In this document: piece after piece, positions 42,079 through 51,339 of the stretch
How the letters are laid out: the number at the start of each line of letters is the position of its first letter
Position numbering within the stretch: position 1 is the stretch's first letter
Source of the DNA: UBA11889 sp002313255
Lineage (GTDB): Bacteria > Pseudomonadota > Gammaproteobacteria > Pseudomonadales > Azotimanducaceae
Direction of reading: 5' to 3'
Length of the DNA stretch: 64,000 nt
Assembly: GCA_913045265.1 (NCBI GenBank)
Contig: CAJWQX010000007.1
Coordinates: 1-64,000 of the forward strand
Program-made: the position numbers and the translations under genes
Notes under the pieces: generated by a model
What the model was told of the DNA's origin: nothing
Databases searched by the model: none
The model's input: only the letters and a program-made list of their open reading frames with translations

Positions 42079-43572
42079 TTACCCCGGTAATACTGAAGAT
42101 CCCATCAGGTGTCGATCGATGGACTGAGCAGCCTCTCGCCCTTCGTTGATAGCTCTAACGACAATGTTCTGACCACTCCGACAGTCACCTGCCGCGAAGA
42201 CCTTGGAGATACTTGTTTGATACGTGCCTTTATCCGCGGCGTAGTTAGATCTTTGATCTAGATCTACGCCGAGGGCTTCGGATAAATAATGTTCCGGCCC
42301 TAAAAAGCCCATCGCCAAAATAATCAAATTGGTGTCCCAAGTCCGTTCCGAATTGGGTAAGGCTGTGCGTTGCCCTCCCGTGTAATCAAGATCGACGGTT
42401 TTAATGCCCACCACATTACCGTGACCATCGTCGATAAATTCAAGCGAATCGATCGCCCATGTTCTTGGGTCACCACCAAATCTCGCCGCCGCCTCTGCGT
42501 GGCCGTAGTCCACCTTAAAAACCACGGGGTCCTCGGGCCAGGGGTTAGTTGGCGATCTTTCCTTGGGGGGCGAAGGAAATACTTCGAAATTGGTCAGCGA
42601 ACGACAGCCGTGTCGGAGACATGTACCTAGACAATCGGTGCCCGTATCGCCCCCACCAATGACGATGACGTCTTTATCGTGCGCGTCAATGTATTGGCCA
42701 TCCTCTAGATTCGAACTTAAAAGGCTGCGCGTATTTTTCGTCAGAAAATCCATCGCAAAGTGGATACCATTCAAATTCCGACCGGGTATCGGTAGGTCTC
42801 GAGGCGTGGTTGCCCCGGTGGTTAAAAGAAGCGCGTCGTTTTCTGCGATGAGCTTCGATACGTCAAACGTGTTACCCGAACCGTCTCCAACGTCGATTCC
42901 GGTCTTGAATTCAATACCTTCATGTCGGAGAAGGTGGATACGTCGTTCGACGACCGCTCTTTTTTCGAGCTTCATGTTGGGTATCCCGTACATCAACAAG
43001 CCACCGATTCGATCGGCTCGTTCGTAGACGATTACCGAATGGCCAACGCGATTTAGTTGCGCTGCCGCTGCTAAGCCCGCGGGTCCGGATCCGACTATGG
43101 CTATAGATTTTCCCGTTCGAGAAAGTGGAGGTTGCGGGGTTACCCACCCTTCTTCGAAGCCTCGGTCGATGATTGCCATCTCGATGTTCTTGATGGTGAC
43201 GGGTGGATCGGTAATCCCAAGTACACAACTTCCCTCGCATGGCGCAGGGCATACTCGCCCAGTAAATTCCGGAAAGTTGTTGGTTGCGTGTAATCGATCG
43301 AGGGCGTCACGCCATTGGCCTCTGTATACGAGATCGTTCCATTCTGGAATAAGGTTGTGTATGGGACAGCCGGCTCTACCAAGACGATGTTCGTGAGGCG
43401 CGTTGGATTGGCAAAAAGGGACGCCGCAATCCATGCAGCGGGCCCCCTGTTTCTCAAGGTGGGCTGTGCCCGGTTGCGTATAGATCTCGTCGAAGTCGAG
43501 AAGACGTGTGTTCGTGTCTCGGTACGGAGCAGCTTCGCGTTGAAATTCGATAAAACCGGTAGTCTTACCCAT
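42079..43572 (-). CDS. gltD: Glutamate synthase (NADPH) small subunit
   Basis: A 497-residue subunit that feeds electrons from NADPH to GltB. The N-terminal Fe-S region has CMDCGVPFCQS and CPIHNLIPEWN, then CPAPCEGSCVLGI; FAD is bound at AIVGSGPAGLAAAAQL and NADPH at IVIGGGDTGTDCLG. It ends with VFAAGDCRSGQNIVVRAINEGREAAQSID. It follows gltB by 27 bases and is co-transcribed with it. Confidence 0.96.
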   Translation of the reverse strand: MGKTTGFIEFQREAAPYRDTNTRLLDFDEIYTQPGTAHLEKQGARCMDCGVPFCQSNAPHEHRLGRAGCPIHNLIPEWNDLVYRGQWRDALDRLHATNNFPEFTGRVCPAPCEGSCVLGITDPPVTIKNIEMAIIDRGFEEGWVTPQPPLSRTGKSIAIVGSGPAGLAAAAQLNRVGHSVIVYERADRIGGLLMYGIPNMKLEKRAVVERRIHLLRHEGIEFKTGIDVGDGSGNTFDVSKLIAENDALLLTTGATTPRDLPIPGRNLNGIHFAMDFLTKNTRSLLSSNLEDGQYIDAHDKDVIVIGGGDTGTDCLGTCLRHGCRSLTNFEVFPSPPKERSPTNPWPEDPVVFKVDYGHAEAAARFGGDPRTWAIDSLEFIDDGHGNVVGIKTVDLDYTGGQRTALPNSERTWDTNLIILAMGFLGPEHYLSEALGVDLDQRSNYAADKGTYQTSISKVFAAGDCRSGQNIVVRAINEGREAAQSIDRHLMGSSVLPG

Positions 43573-43599
43573 GATTAGCTGTCTGTTGTATGGCCATGG

Positions 43600-46500
43600 T
43601 TAATTAGCCCAACCACCCTCGTTCTCTGCAATCTCTGCAGCTATTTTCTGTTCTTCAAGCACCCGCTTGAAGTCAGTGGGCATTACCTTAATGAATGCGC
43701 TAACGGATCCAGCCCAGTCGTCGAGCAATGCATTTGCTTTAGTCGAACCTGTATAGATTGCGTGTTTATCGATCAATGCCTTTAATGCGTCGACGTCACC
43801 TCGTTCCTCTACCCTTTCGAGTTCAACCATATCTGTATTGCAGTGACTGGAGAACGATCCGGCTGGATCGTATACGTACGCGGTACCACCGCTCATGCCG
43901 GCGGCAAAGTTTCTACCTGTCGGACCAAGGACGACGACCATTCCCCCGGTCATGTACTCGCAACCATGGTCTCCGACACCCTCAATGACGGTATGAGCTC
44001 CACTATTACGAACGCAGAAACGTTCGGCCGCTAGACCTCGAAAGAAACATTCGCCCGCGGTTGCTCCGTATAAGGCAACGTTGCCGATTAATACTTGCTC
44101 TTCTGCGACAAAACGGCTTGCTTTAGGTGGATAAATGATCAGTCTTCCGCCTGAAAGCCCTTTGCCGACATAATCGTTGGCATCGCCCTCGACTTCGAGT
44201 GTGACGCCCTTAACAAGCCAAGCACCAAAGCTTTGTCCGGCACTGCCCTTGAATTTAAAGTGGATGCTGTCGTCGGGCAGCATCTCCGCTCCTCGCCGAC
44301 AAATGATCTTGTTGGACAGCATCCCGCCGACGACTCGATTTGTGTTCCGGATATCGAGTTCAGCGCGAACCCTTGTACCGCTGGCGAGCGCGGGTTCGGC
44401 GAGTTCGATGAGCCTGTTATCAAGCGCGTGTTCCAAACCGTGATCTTGTTCGTGGATGCAAAAAACACCGAGACAATTTTCGGGTTCTTCTGCTTTGCTG
44501 AGTATCCGTGACAGATCGAGGTCTTTTGCTTTCCAGTGGCTGACCGCGGGGTCAACGTCCAACACATCAACTCTCCCAATCATCTCGTTGACGGTACGGA
44601 AGCCAAGCTCGGCCATGAGCAAGCGCAGTTCCTTTGCGACCATGAAAAAGTAGTTCACGACATGCTCGGGTGCCCCTGCAAATTTCTTGCGCAGCCCGGG
44701 ATCCTGCGTCGCGATGCCAACGGGACAGGTATTTAAATGGCATTTGCGCATCATGATGCAGCCGAGCGCCACTAAGGGGGCGGTCGCGAAACCAAACTCC
44801 TCGGCCCCAAGGCAGATGGCAATGGCTACGTCTCGTCCAGTTTTCAACTGTCCATCGGTCTGCAGCACCACACGTGAACGCAAATTGTTCATCACCAGTG
44901 TTTGATGAGCTTCAGCAACACCAAGTTCCCAAGGCACGCCTGCGTGCTTGATAGATGTTAAAGATGACGCGCCCGTACCACCGGTATCACCCGCAATGAC
45001 GAGGTGATCACTCCGCGCTTTCGTGACCCCGGCCGCGACTGCACCGACGCCGATTGCCGCTCCCAATTTGACACTGATACGCGCCGAAGGGTTCGCATTC
45101 TTGAGGTCGTGGATAAGTTGTGCGATGTCCTCGATCGAATAAATATCATGGTGAGGTGGTGGGCTGATTAACCCAACGCCTGGAGTTGAGTGCCGGATGC
45201 TGGCTATGTAGTCGTCGACCTTACTGCCTGGTAATTCGCCCCCCTCACCGGGTTTCGCGCCCTGAATGATCTTGATTTGCAGTTCGTCTGAATTGGCCAG
45301 ATAGTTTGCTGTCACGCCAAAGCGACCGCTGGCGACTTGCTTGATTGCGGACCTCTTAGAATCGCCATTCTCCATCGGTTGAAAACGATCAGGATCCTCA
45401 CCTCCCTCACCGGTATTGGACTTGCCCCCAACTCGATTCATTGCGATGGCGAGCGATTCGTGCGCTTCGGCAGAAATTGAGCCAAAACTCATTGCACCCG
45501 TGGCAAAGCGCGGGATGATCTCGGTCTCCGGCTCGACTTGTTCAAGGGGGATAGCGACGGTCGCCGTCGTTTTGAACGACAACAAACCTCGAAGATTCGC
45601 CTCTCGAGTATTGGTTTTGTTGACGTGGTCGGCAAATCGCCAGTAAGCCTCTTCATTGTTTGTTCGCGCAGCCGATTGAAGGTCGGCCACCGCCTTCGGA
45701 TCCCACATGTGGCGGTCGCCTCCGGGCCGCCAATGAAAGTCGCCCGGGTTAGGCAGGACAGGCTCGGCAACCGAATTCCGACCAGGGAAACCGATTGCGT
45801 GACGTCGTTGCATTTCCTCTGCAAGTACCTCAAATCCTGCACCTTCGACGCGACTCGCCGTCCCGGTAAAGGCTCGATCGATGACTTCCTCGGCAAGGCC
45901 GACGGCCTCAAAGATTTGTGCTCCTTTATATGACTGCAGGGTTGATATCCCCATCTTCGCCATGACTTTGAGCATGCCTTTGCCGGATGCCTTCTTGTAT
46001 GCCTCGACAACATCGTCGTCATCGCGGATGTGAGCTGCGTCTTCAAGATACCCATCGCGACGGGCCTGCCATAGCGCCTCGAACGCCAAGTACGGGTTGA
46101 CGGCGTCCACACCGAAACCAACTAACAGACAATGGTGATGGACTTCTCGCGCTTCACCTGTCTCGAGAACGATACCAATACGTGTACGTGCGTGATGATG
46201 GACGAGATGATGGTGTACGGTCCCGACGGCAAGGAGGGCGCTTATGGCGACGTGGCCTTTATCGACTGCCCGGTCAGATAGCACGATGAGTTTGAATCCG
46301 CCGCCAATGGCGTCGATTGCTTCGGACGCGATACGGTCCAACGATGCCAGTAAGCCATCCCGTCCAGATCCCGTTGGAAACGTGATATCGATGGTTTTGG
46401 ATTTCCAACCGCGGTGGTCGATGTGTTTCAGTAACGAGAGTTCTTCATTGGATAGGACAGGTTGCGGAATACGAAGGCGATGAGCGTGTTGAGGCGTTGT

Positions 46501-48195
46501 GCTGAGCAAGTTTTCTTCAGGCCCGATATAACATTCCAAAGCCATGATCACTTCTTCCCGGATTGAATCAACGGCCGGATTGGTGACTTGCGCAAACAGC
46601 TGTTTGAAGTAGTCGTAAAGCATACGTGGCTTATCCGACATGACGGCTAAGGCCGCGTCATTGCCCATCGAACCGAGAGGGTCCCTTAATTCTCTGACCA
46701 TCGGAAGCAGCATAAATTGGAGTGTTTCGACCGTGTAGCCGAATGCCTGGCAGCGGACGAGAACCGAATCGACATCGAGACCTGGTACCGGTTTTTCTGA
46801 AGCGAGATCGGTCAATTCAATGCGCTCATTCGCAAGCCATTCGCCGTATGGCTGTCGTTGAGCCCAATCCGATTTGATTTCTTCATCCGGAATCATGCGG
46901 CCCGCTTCGAAATCGATGAGGAAAATGCGACCGGGCTGCAGCCGACCTTTTTCGACCACTCGCTCGGGCGGTATATCGACCACGCCGACCTCCGATGCCA
47001 TGATGCATTTGTCATCGTCTGTAATGTAGTAACGAGAAGGTCGCAGGCCGTTTCGGTCGAGGACAGCTCCAATATAGGTTCCATCCGTAAAAGCAATTGA
47101 TGCGGGTCCGTCCCATGGTTCCAATACACACGAGTTGTACTCATAGAACGCTCTTTTCTCGGGAGACATAGTGGTGTGTTGCTGCCACGCCTCAGGGATC
47201 ATCATGAGGACGGACTCTTGCAGGGTCCGTCCCGTTAGACTCAAGAATTCAAGAACATTGTCGAACGTGCCGGAGTCCGAACAGTCGGGTTCAACCACTG
47301 GGAAGAGCTTCTGTAGATCGCTACCAAAGAGGTCGGATTGCATCGTCCCTTCACGAGCATTCATCCAATTCTTGTTACCGAGCAACGTATTGATTTCGCC
47401 GTTATGGCTCATAAATCGGTTCGGCTGAGCTCGATCCCAGGAGGGAAAGGTGTTGGTAGAAAAACGCGAATGGACCATGGCTAGATGTGTTTGGTAGTCC
47501 TTATCAGCGAGATCAGGGAAGAAGTTATACAGTTGGTGTGGCGTCAGCATGCCTTTGTAGATAATGACCTTGGTCGAAAGACTACAAACGTAAAACAACG
47601 ATCGTTCGACGAGCTCTTCGTTAGAACGTAATTGGTGCGTTGCATGCTTTCGGATTAAGTACAGTTTGCGCTCGAGCGCGTCTCCTTCAAGCCCGTCGTC
47701 CGATGCGATAAAGACCTGTTCCATTGCTGGCATCGCTGCCCGAGCTGCGTCGCCGATATCGGCCTTATCTGGCTGTATGGGGAGTTCTCTCCACCCGACA
47801 AGGCGCTGACCGGCTTCTACGATGGTAGATTCAAAAACTTGCTTGCAGCGTGCTCGCTCCTCCGGATCACGTGGCAGGAATACGACACCCGCGCCAAATG
47901 CACCGTCCTGGGGTAACTCGGTGCCCAACGCATCACGGACGACACGCCGCAGAAAATGAATGGGCAAGCCAGTAAGGATACCCGCACCATCCCCTGTGTT
48001 TTTCTCGTAACCCAAGCCGCCGCGGTGGACCATGCAGCAATTCATGTTGTTGGCATCATCCATGATTACGCGGCTCGCTCGGCCCTTGATGTCGCAAATG
48101 AATCCAACGCCGCAGGCATCTTTCTCAAGAGCGGGATCGTAGAGACCACGCCGAGGAGGCATACCGAGAGTAAGCTGTTGCGAGAGCTCATTCAT
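43600..48195 (-). CDS. gltB: Glutamate synthase (NADPH) large subunit
   Basis: The protein has 1531 residues from the ATG at 48195; a GTG at 48231 would add 12. It makes two glutamates from glutamine and 2-oxoglutarate. The nucleophile C28 (DACGVGFICD) is exposed after propeptide removal; the glutaminase domain (28-430) contains SHNGEINTLLGN. The FMN barrel (about 820-1190) has RFATGAMSFGSIS and the 3Fe-4S ligands CIMMRKCHLNTCPVG. The C-terminal GXGXG domain carries GLSGGRL and GMSGGTAYVYD. With ntrBC in the window, it is part of the nitrogen-assimilation set. A structured leader may lie upstream. Confidence 0.97.
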   Translation of the reverse strand: MNELSQQLTLGMPPRRGLYDPALEKDACGVGFICDIKGRASRVIMDDANNMNCCMVHRGGLGYEKNTGDGAGILTGLPIHFLRRVVRDALGTELPQDGAFGAGVVFLPRDPEERARCKQVFESTIVEAGQRLVGWRELPIQPDKADIGDAARAAMPAMEQVFIASDDGLEGDALERKLYLIRKHATHQLRSNEELVERSLFYVCSLSTKVIIYKGMLTPHQLYNFFPDLADKDYQTHLAMVHSRFSTNTFPSWDRAQPNRFMSHNGEINTLLGNKNWMNAREGTMQSDLFGSDLQKLFPVVEPDCSDSGTFDNVLEFLSLTGRTLQESVLMMIPEAWQQHTTMSPEKRAFYEYNSCVLEPWDGPASIAFTDGTYIGAVLDRNGLRPSRYYITDDDKCIMASEVGVVDIPPERVVEKGRLQPGRIFLIDFEAGRMIPDEEIKSDWAQRQPYGEWLANERIELTDLASEKPVPGLDVDSVLVRCQAFGYTVETLQFMLLPMVRELRDPLGSMGNDAALAVMSDKPRMLYDYFKQLFAQVTNPAVDSIREEVIMALECYIGPEENLLSTTPQHAHRLRIPQPVLSNEELSLLKHIDHRGWKSKTIDITFPTGSGRDGLLASLDRIASEAIDAIGGGFKLIVLSDRAVDKGHVAISALLAVGTVHHHLVHHHARTRIGIVLETGEAREVHHHCLLVGFGVDAVNPYLAFEALWQARRDGYLEDAAHIRDDDDVVEAYKKASGKGMLKVMAKMGISTLQSYKGAQIFEAVGLAEEVIDRAFTGTASRVEGAGFEVLAEEMQRRHAIGFPGRNSVAEPVLPNPGDFHWRPGGDRHMWDPKAVADLQSAARTNNEEAYWRFADHVNKTNTREANLRGLLSFKTTATVAIPLEQVEPETEIIPRFATGAMSFGSISAEAHESLAIAMNRVGGKSNTGEGGEDPDRFQPMENGDSKRSAIKQVASGRFGVTANYLANSDELQIKIIQGAKPGEGGELPGSKVDDYIASIRHSTPGVGLISPPPHHDIYSIEDIAQLIHDLKNANPSARISVKLGAAIGVGAVAAGVTKARSDHLVIAGDTGGTGASSLTSIKHAGVPWELGVAEAHQTLVMNNLRSRVVLQTDGQLKTGRDVAIAICLGAEEFGFATAPLVALGCIMMRKCHLNTCPVGIATQDPGLRKKFAGAPEHVVNYFFMVAKELRLLMAELGFRTVNEMIGRVDVLDVDPAVSHWKAKDLDLSRILSKAEEPENCLGVFCIHEQDHGLEHALDNRLIELAEPALASGTRVRAELDIRNTNRVVGGMLSNKIICRRGAEMLPDDSIHFKFKGSAGQSFGAWLVKGVTLEVEGDANDYVGKGLSGGRLIIYPPKASRFVAEEQVLIGNVALYGATAGECFFRGLAAERFCVRNSGAHTVIEGVGDHGCEYMTGGMVVVLGPTGRNFAAGMSGGTAYVYDPAGSFSSHCNTDMVELERVEERGDVDALKALIDKHAIYTGSTKANALLDDWAGSVSAFIKVMPTDFKRVLEEQKIAAEIAENEGGWAN

Positions 48196-48270
48196 GCGCT
48201 GCTTTTTTGCCTCCAGTAAGGCGAGCAGCACCTGGCCGACTTACGCGGTTATTGCGCTCGCCCGTAAAAC

Positions 48271-48339
48271 TTGCCTGAGAGTCCTTCCATCCCCATCCTC
48301 GGGCTGCCACAGGGTCGCGGGGGGACTAAGGACGTTCTC
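48271..48339 (-). ncRNA. Candidate structured RNA leader of gltB
   Basis: On the gltB transcript, GAGA-AC-GTCC (48339-48330) pairs with GGAC-TCTC (48284-48277), and inside it GTCCCC pairs with GGGGAT. Together these make a long, GC-rich hairpin 75-145 bases upstream of the start codon. The segment CTCTCAGGCAA (48281-48271) matches the conserved 3' part of glycine riboswitches, but the rest of that aptamer's core is not seen. It may be a leader, attenuator or unknown riboswitch-like element, or chance structure. Confidence 0.3.
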
Positions 48340-48564
48340 AAAAATAACTAGTGTTATCAAGTGTTAAGCGGAATCGGGTTGACCGCGTTCCAAATTGGCG
48401 CGGATTCGGTACCAGGCTCAATAAAACGACTGAAAATCGAGGCGCCTGTACAGTACACGGGCCGGCTCATTGTCTTCGGCGACCTGCAAATAACCGGTTT
48501 CTGCACCGTGCTCCGATCCGCAACGCAGGAGGTTTAAGCTCAGCTTGGGTCCTATCCAAAGCAA

Positions 48565-48921
48565 CTAATCCGGGCGTGGATGGTATTCGGAAAAAGGTCG
48601 GCAGATTTTCTCGTCTGCAGGTATTTTCGCAATAACGAAATTTTTTTCAAGCAAGGGTTGTGTCCCTCGGTAGACGGGAACGATGGAATTGCCGCGTTTG
48701 CTATAACTGCCCGAGAATCTTAGAAGCCAAAAATCTAAGAGAACTTGTTGAAATGCCGGTCGAGTGTTGAGATTAGCTTCTTCGAACCGGCGGATTAGTT
48801 GGCTCGAGGAACAGGTCAAGAAGCCCTCCATTTTGGCGTAACGGCGTTGGTCATCGGAATGATTAGACACCGCGTATTCGATCGCCGCTGTTTTTTTGAA
48901 AAGTATGCTGACGCCAAACAA
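48565..48921 (-). CDS. Possible small hypothetical protein
   Basis: An open frame of up to 118 residues, possibly starting at an internal Met near residue 31 (MEGFLTCSSSQLIRRFEEANL). Amino-acid balance is plausible, with a hydrophobic stretch QQVLLDFWLLRFSGSY, but no ribosome-binding site or family pattern is seen. It lies upstream of gltB on the same strand. It may be a degraded gene or chance. Confidence 0.25.
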   Translation of the reverse strand: MFGVSILFKKTAAIEYAVSNHSDDQRRYAKMEGFLTCSSSQLIRRFEEANLNTRPAFQQVLLDFWLLRFSGSYSKRGNSIVPVYRGTQPLLEKNFVIAKIPADEKICRPFSEYHPRPD

Positions 48922-48951
48922 AATTTATCCGGTCCGTGCCATCATCCAGGC

Positions 48952-49368
48952 ATGGAAGGCGTAACGTTTCCGATCGTCGTACATACGTTGATCTTCGATG
49001 AAGGGGGTCGACTGTTGTTACTCCGTCGAAAGGGAACGGGGTTCATGGATGGATACCTAGGACTGCCCGGAGGGCACCTCCAAGCGGGCGAAACCGTGTC
49101 CAACGCGGCAATGCGGGAATGCAAAGAAGAAGTCTGTATCGAGGCAAAAGCGATACAGCCACTGGTCGTTATGCCGTTCATGGGTGGCGTTGACTTCATT
49201 TTCGAAGCACATGAATGGACTGGTGTAGCAGAGATCGGGGAACCCGACAAGTGTTCAGAAATTGGCTGGTTTGTCCCGGAGACGCTACCGCGCGATGCTG
49301 TCCCGTTTGTGCCGAAAGCACTCGAGTTACGAAGGCAAAAGGTCTGGTATCACGAATATTTCGACTAA
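48952..49368 (+). CDS. NUDIX hydrolase
   Basis: A 138-residue protein from the ATG at 48952. The NUDIX box is GHLQAGETVSNAAMRECKEE (G-x5-E-x7-RE-x2-EE), preceded by FMDGYLGLPGG, and the core strand FPIVVHTLIFDEGGRLLLLRR is typical. NUDIX enzymes hydrolyse nucleoside diphosphates linked to another group; this simple single-domain form resembles MutT-like or dNTP/NUDT-type enzymes. The frame is open upstream but without protein character. The ribosome-binding site is weak. Confidence 0.85.
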   Translation: MEGVTFPIVVHTLIFDEGGRLLLLRRKGTGFMDGYLGLPGGHLQAGETVSNAAMRECKEEVCIEAKAIQPLVVMPFMGGVDFIFEAHEWTGVAEIGEPDKCSEIGWFVPETLPRDAVPFVPKALELRRQKVWYHEYFD

Positions 49369-49448
49369 GGGATTGTACGCATTGGCATTCGAACAAGGTT
49401 AGAATCCGCCGCCTTTTGGGGCGCACGAATAGAGGGGGTGAAAGAACC

Positions 49449-50420
49449 ATGACGGATCCAGTACGCATTACGGTAACCGGGGCTGCTGGCCAGATCGGTT
49501 ACGCGTTGGTTTATCGGATAGCGTCGGGCGCGATGCTTGGCGCGAAACAACCGATCGTCTTGCAACTTCTTGAGATTCCCCCCGCGATGGACGCGCTTGA
49601 AGGCGTCGTGATGGAACTCGATGACTGCGCGTTTCCCCTGCTGCACGCCGTTGAAACCTCGGATGATCCGGATGTTGCATTTCGGGACACGGATATCGGC
49701 CTGCTCGTAGGATCGCGACCGCGGGGTCCAGGCATGGAACGCAAGGAACTACTCGAAGCCAATGCGGCGATTTTTTCCGTGCAAGGCAAAGCGCTCAATG
49801 ATGGTGCGTCGCGAAACGTTAAGGTACTCGTGGTAGGAAATCCGGCCAATACGAATTGCCTCATTGCGCAACGAAATGCGCCCGATCTCGATCCCAAGAA
49901 CTTTACGGCCATGACTCGCCTTGACCATAACCGTGCCATCGCCCAACTTGCGTCCCGGACTGGCCATTCGGTTAGCGAAATCAAAGGCGTGTCGATCTGG
50001 GGAAATCACTCGGCGACCATGTATCCGGATTTGCATTCAGCCACGGTGCAGGAAAGCCCTGTGATGGACCTCGTCGATATGGATTGGTACAAAAACGATT
50101 TCATTCCGACTATTCAGCAACGCGGCGCCTCTATTATCGAAGCGAGGGGCGCTTCAAGCGCGGCGTCGGCCGCCAATGCCGCCATCGATCACGTACACGA
50201 CTGGATCGATGGTACGAGTGAGGTCGTTAGCATGGGTGTATTCAGCGATGGAAGTTACGGCATCGAAGAGGGGCTGATCTATTCCTTCCCTGTCATTTGC
50301 GAAGACGGCGATTGGCGCATTGTTCAAGATCGCCCGATCAACGAGTTCAGTCGCCAAAAAATGACCGATACAGAGAACGAATTAATCGAAGAACGTGACG
50401 CCGTGGCGCATCTTTTCTGA
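49449..50420 (+). CDS. mdh: Malate dehydrogenase
   Basis: A 323-residue NAD-dependent enzyme converting malate to oxaloacetate in the TCA cycle. The start at 49449 follows a strong GAGGGGGTGAAAG site; the upstream frame is not coding. NAD-binding GAAGQIGYALVYRIA, the substrate loop GSRPRGPGMERKELLEAN, VVGNPANTNCLIA, TRLDHNRA and WGNHSATMYPD (catalytic His) show it belongs to the cytosolic-type/actinobacterial-type MDH group of about 325 residues. Converges with the selenoprotein gene 5 bases later. Confidence 0.96.
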   Translation: MTDPVRITVTGAAGQIGYALVYRIASGAMLGAKQPIVLQLLEIPPAMDALEGVVMELDDCAFPLLHAVETSDDPDVAFRDTDIGLLVGSRPRGPGMERKELLEANAAIFSVQGKALNDGASRNVKVLVVGNPANTNCLIAQRNAPDLDPKNFTAMTRLDHNRAIAQLASRTGHSVSEIKGVSIWGNHSATMYPDLHSATVQESPVMDLVDMDWYKNDFIPTIQQRGASIIEARGASSAASAANAAIDHVHDWIDGTSEVVSMGVFSDGSYGIEEGLIYSFPVICEDGDWRIVQDRPINEFSRQKMTDTENELIEERDAVAHLF

Positions 50421-50424
50421 GGGG

Positions 50425-51309
50425 CTATTCGGTCCTGACTCTGGCCGCGGCTCTTAGAGCTTTTCTTTGCGCTTTCCTTTCCTCGCCCTTGAGTCGAAGT
50501 TTTTCTCGATCTTCGTTGCGCACCTCGAGGTAACGTTCGCGCCAGGTTTCGTCACCGGCCCACTGGAATGGACTGGCGACCGTTGATCCAGCCGTTGTCG
50601 CCTCTTCGAGAACATCGAAGCTGTGGGATACGACGGAGTGCTGCATCTGCGTGTCATATGGCTTACCACAGGGATTGCCGAGAGGGAAATCGGTGAATAG
50701 GAAACGGGGCACGCCGCAATGTTCAACGATATCTCGCGCAGACCCAAGAATAACCGTTGGCATTCCGTTAGCTTCGAGGTGCCGGGCGATCAAACACACG
50801 GTTTGATGGCAGACAGGTCACAATGGGACGAGAAGCGCGATGTTGGCATTGTCCTGGAGACAACGATCAAGGATTTCTGGAGCGTCTGCTTCCATCGTTC
50901 GGCGATGACTGTATTCAGTTGGTGCGCAATAAAAGTTTGTGCAAATGGAACCGATCCGGTGGTCTCGCACCAATTGCTTTAATGTCTCTAACGGGAAGTA
51001 GGACCCAAGATCGTTCAAATGCGTCGCTTGCCTATCCCAGGAAAGGTCGTTGGCGTAAAGCCTTTCGGGAATTTTCGAGGTTGTTTGTATGGCGACTTCG
51101 CGAACGTCGTCGGCGTCGCGATCGTAAAGCGCCGCCGTGGTGATGAGGGCGATTCTGGACTCTCGAAGCGGACGGACGAGCGGTGTAAACGGAATTTCAT
51201 CAAAGTGCGCCCACGTGTACGGAACCTCAAAGCCTTGGGCTTCGTAGTACGCACGTGTGCGTGCCATGTATTGAACGGCTTGACTCATCATGTGCAATAA
51301 ATCATACAC
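50425..51309 (-). CDS. GrdB-family selenoprotein with in-frame UGA (selenocysteine 164)
   Basis: Two frames on the same strand and in the same phase are separated only by a TGA (complement of 50818-50820). Read through, they give 294 residues. Across the codon the protein reads ANIALLVPL-U-PVCHQTVCLIA: the U-x2-C-H motif of the glycine/sarcosine/betaine/proline reductase selenoprotein B family. Both sides match that family (FTPLVRPLRESRIALITTAALY; SARDIVEHCGVPRFLFTDFPLGNPCG). A hairpin 10 bases after the UGA fits a bacterial SECIS. The start may be ATG 51309, 51291 or 51288. An ordinary annotation would split it into two fragments. The substrate is unknown; the neighbouring CoA-thioester genes suggest, but do not prove, a catabolic role. 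Confidence 0.88.
50780..50820 (-). promoter_or_regulatory. Selenocysteine UGA codon and SECIS-like hairpin
   Basis: The UGA is the complement of 50818-50820. Ten bases later, ATCAAAC (50807-50801) and GTTTGAT (50795-50789) form a perfect 7-bp stem with a CGTGT loop containing GU. A lower 4-bp stem TGCC/GGCA (50811-50808 with 50783-50780) extends it across a 5-base bulge. A short stem with GU in the apical loop, starting about 18 bases after the UGA, is what bacterial SelB recognises. Confidence 0.7.
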
Positions 51310-51339
51310 TCAGACAACGAGGTTATGGGGGACGTTCAA

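Larger units (their letters stand above)
48196..48951. other. Long gap between gltB and the NUDIX gene
   Basis: This is the largest gap in the window, about 750 bases. It holds the candidate gltB leader (48271-48339) and a minus-strand frame at 48565-48921 listed separately. The plus-strand frames here look like chance. No tRNA or repeat was recognised. Confidence 0.5.

Noticed and set aside
45489..46121. 210-codon minus-strand frame
   Set aside because: Same strand as gltB but in another phase; the gltB frame carries the clear domain motifs here and this one is Arg/Ser/Thr-rich shadow.
48271..48339. Glycine riboswitch in the gltB leader
   Set aside because: Only the CTCTCAGGCAA segment matches; the CGCCGAAGG/GGGCAA core of the aptamer was not found, so I list it only as an unassigned structured leader.
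48799..48951. N-terminal extension of the NUDIX protein
   Set aside because: The extra residues lack family similarity and start in the middle of a region with no gene character.
49215..49448. N-terminal extension of mdh
   Set aside because: It overlaps the NUDIX gene in another frame; the ATG at 49449 has a strong ribosome-binding site and gives the standard malate dehydrogenase start.
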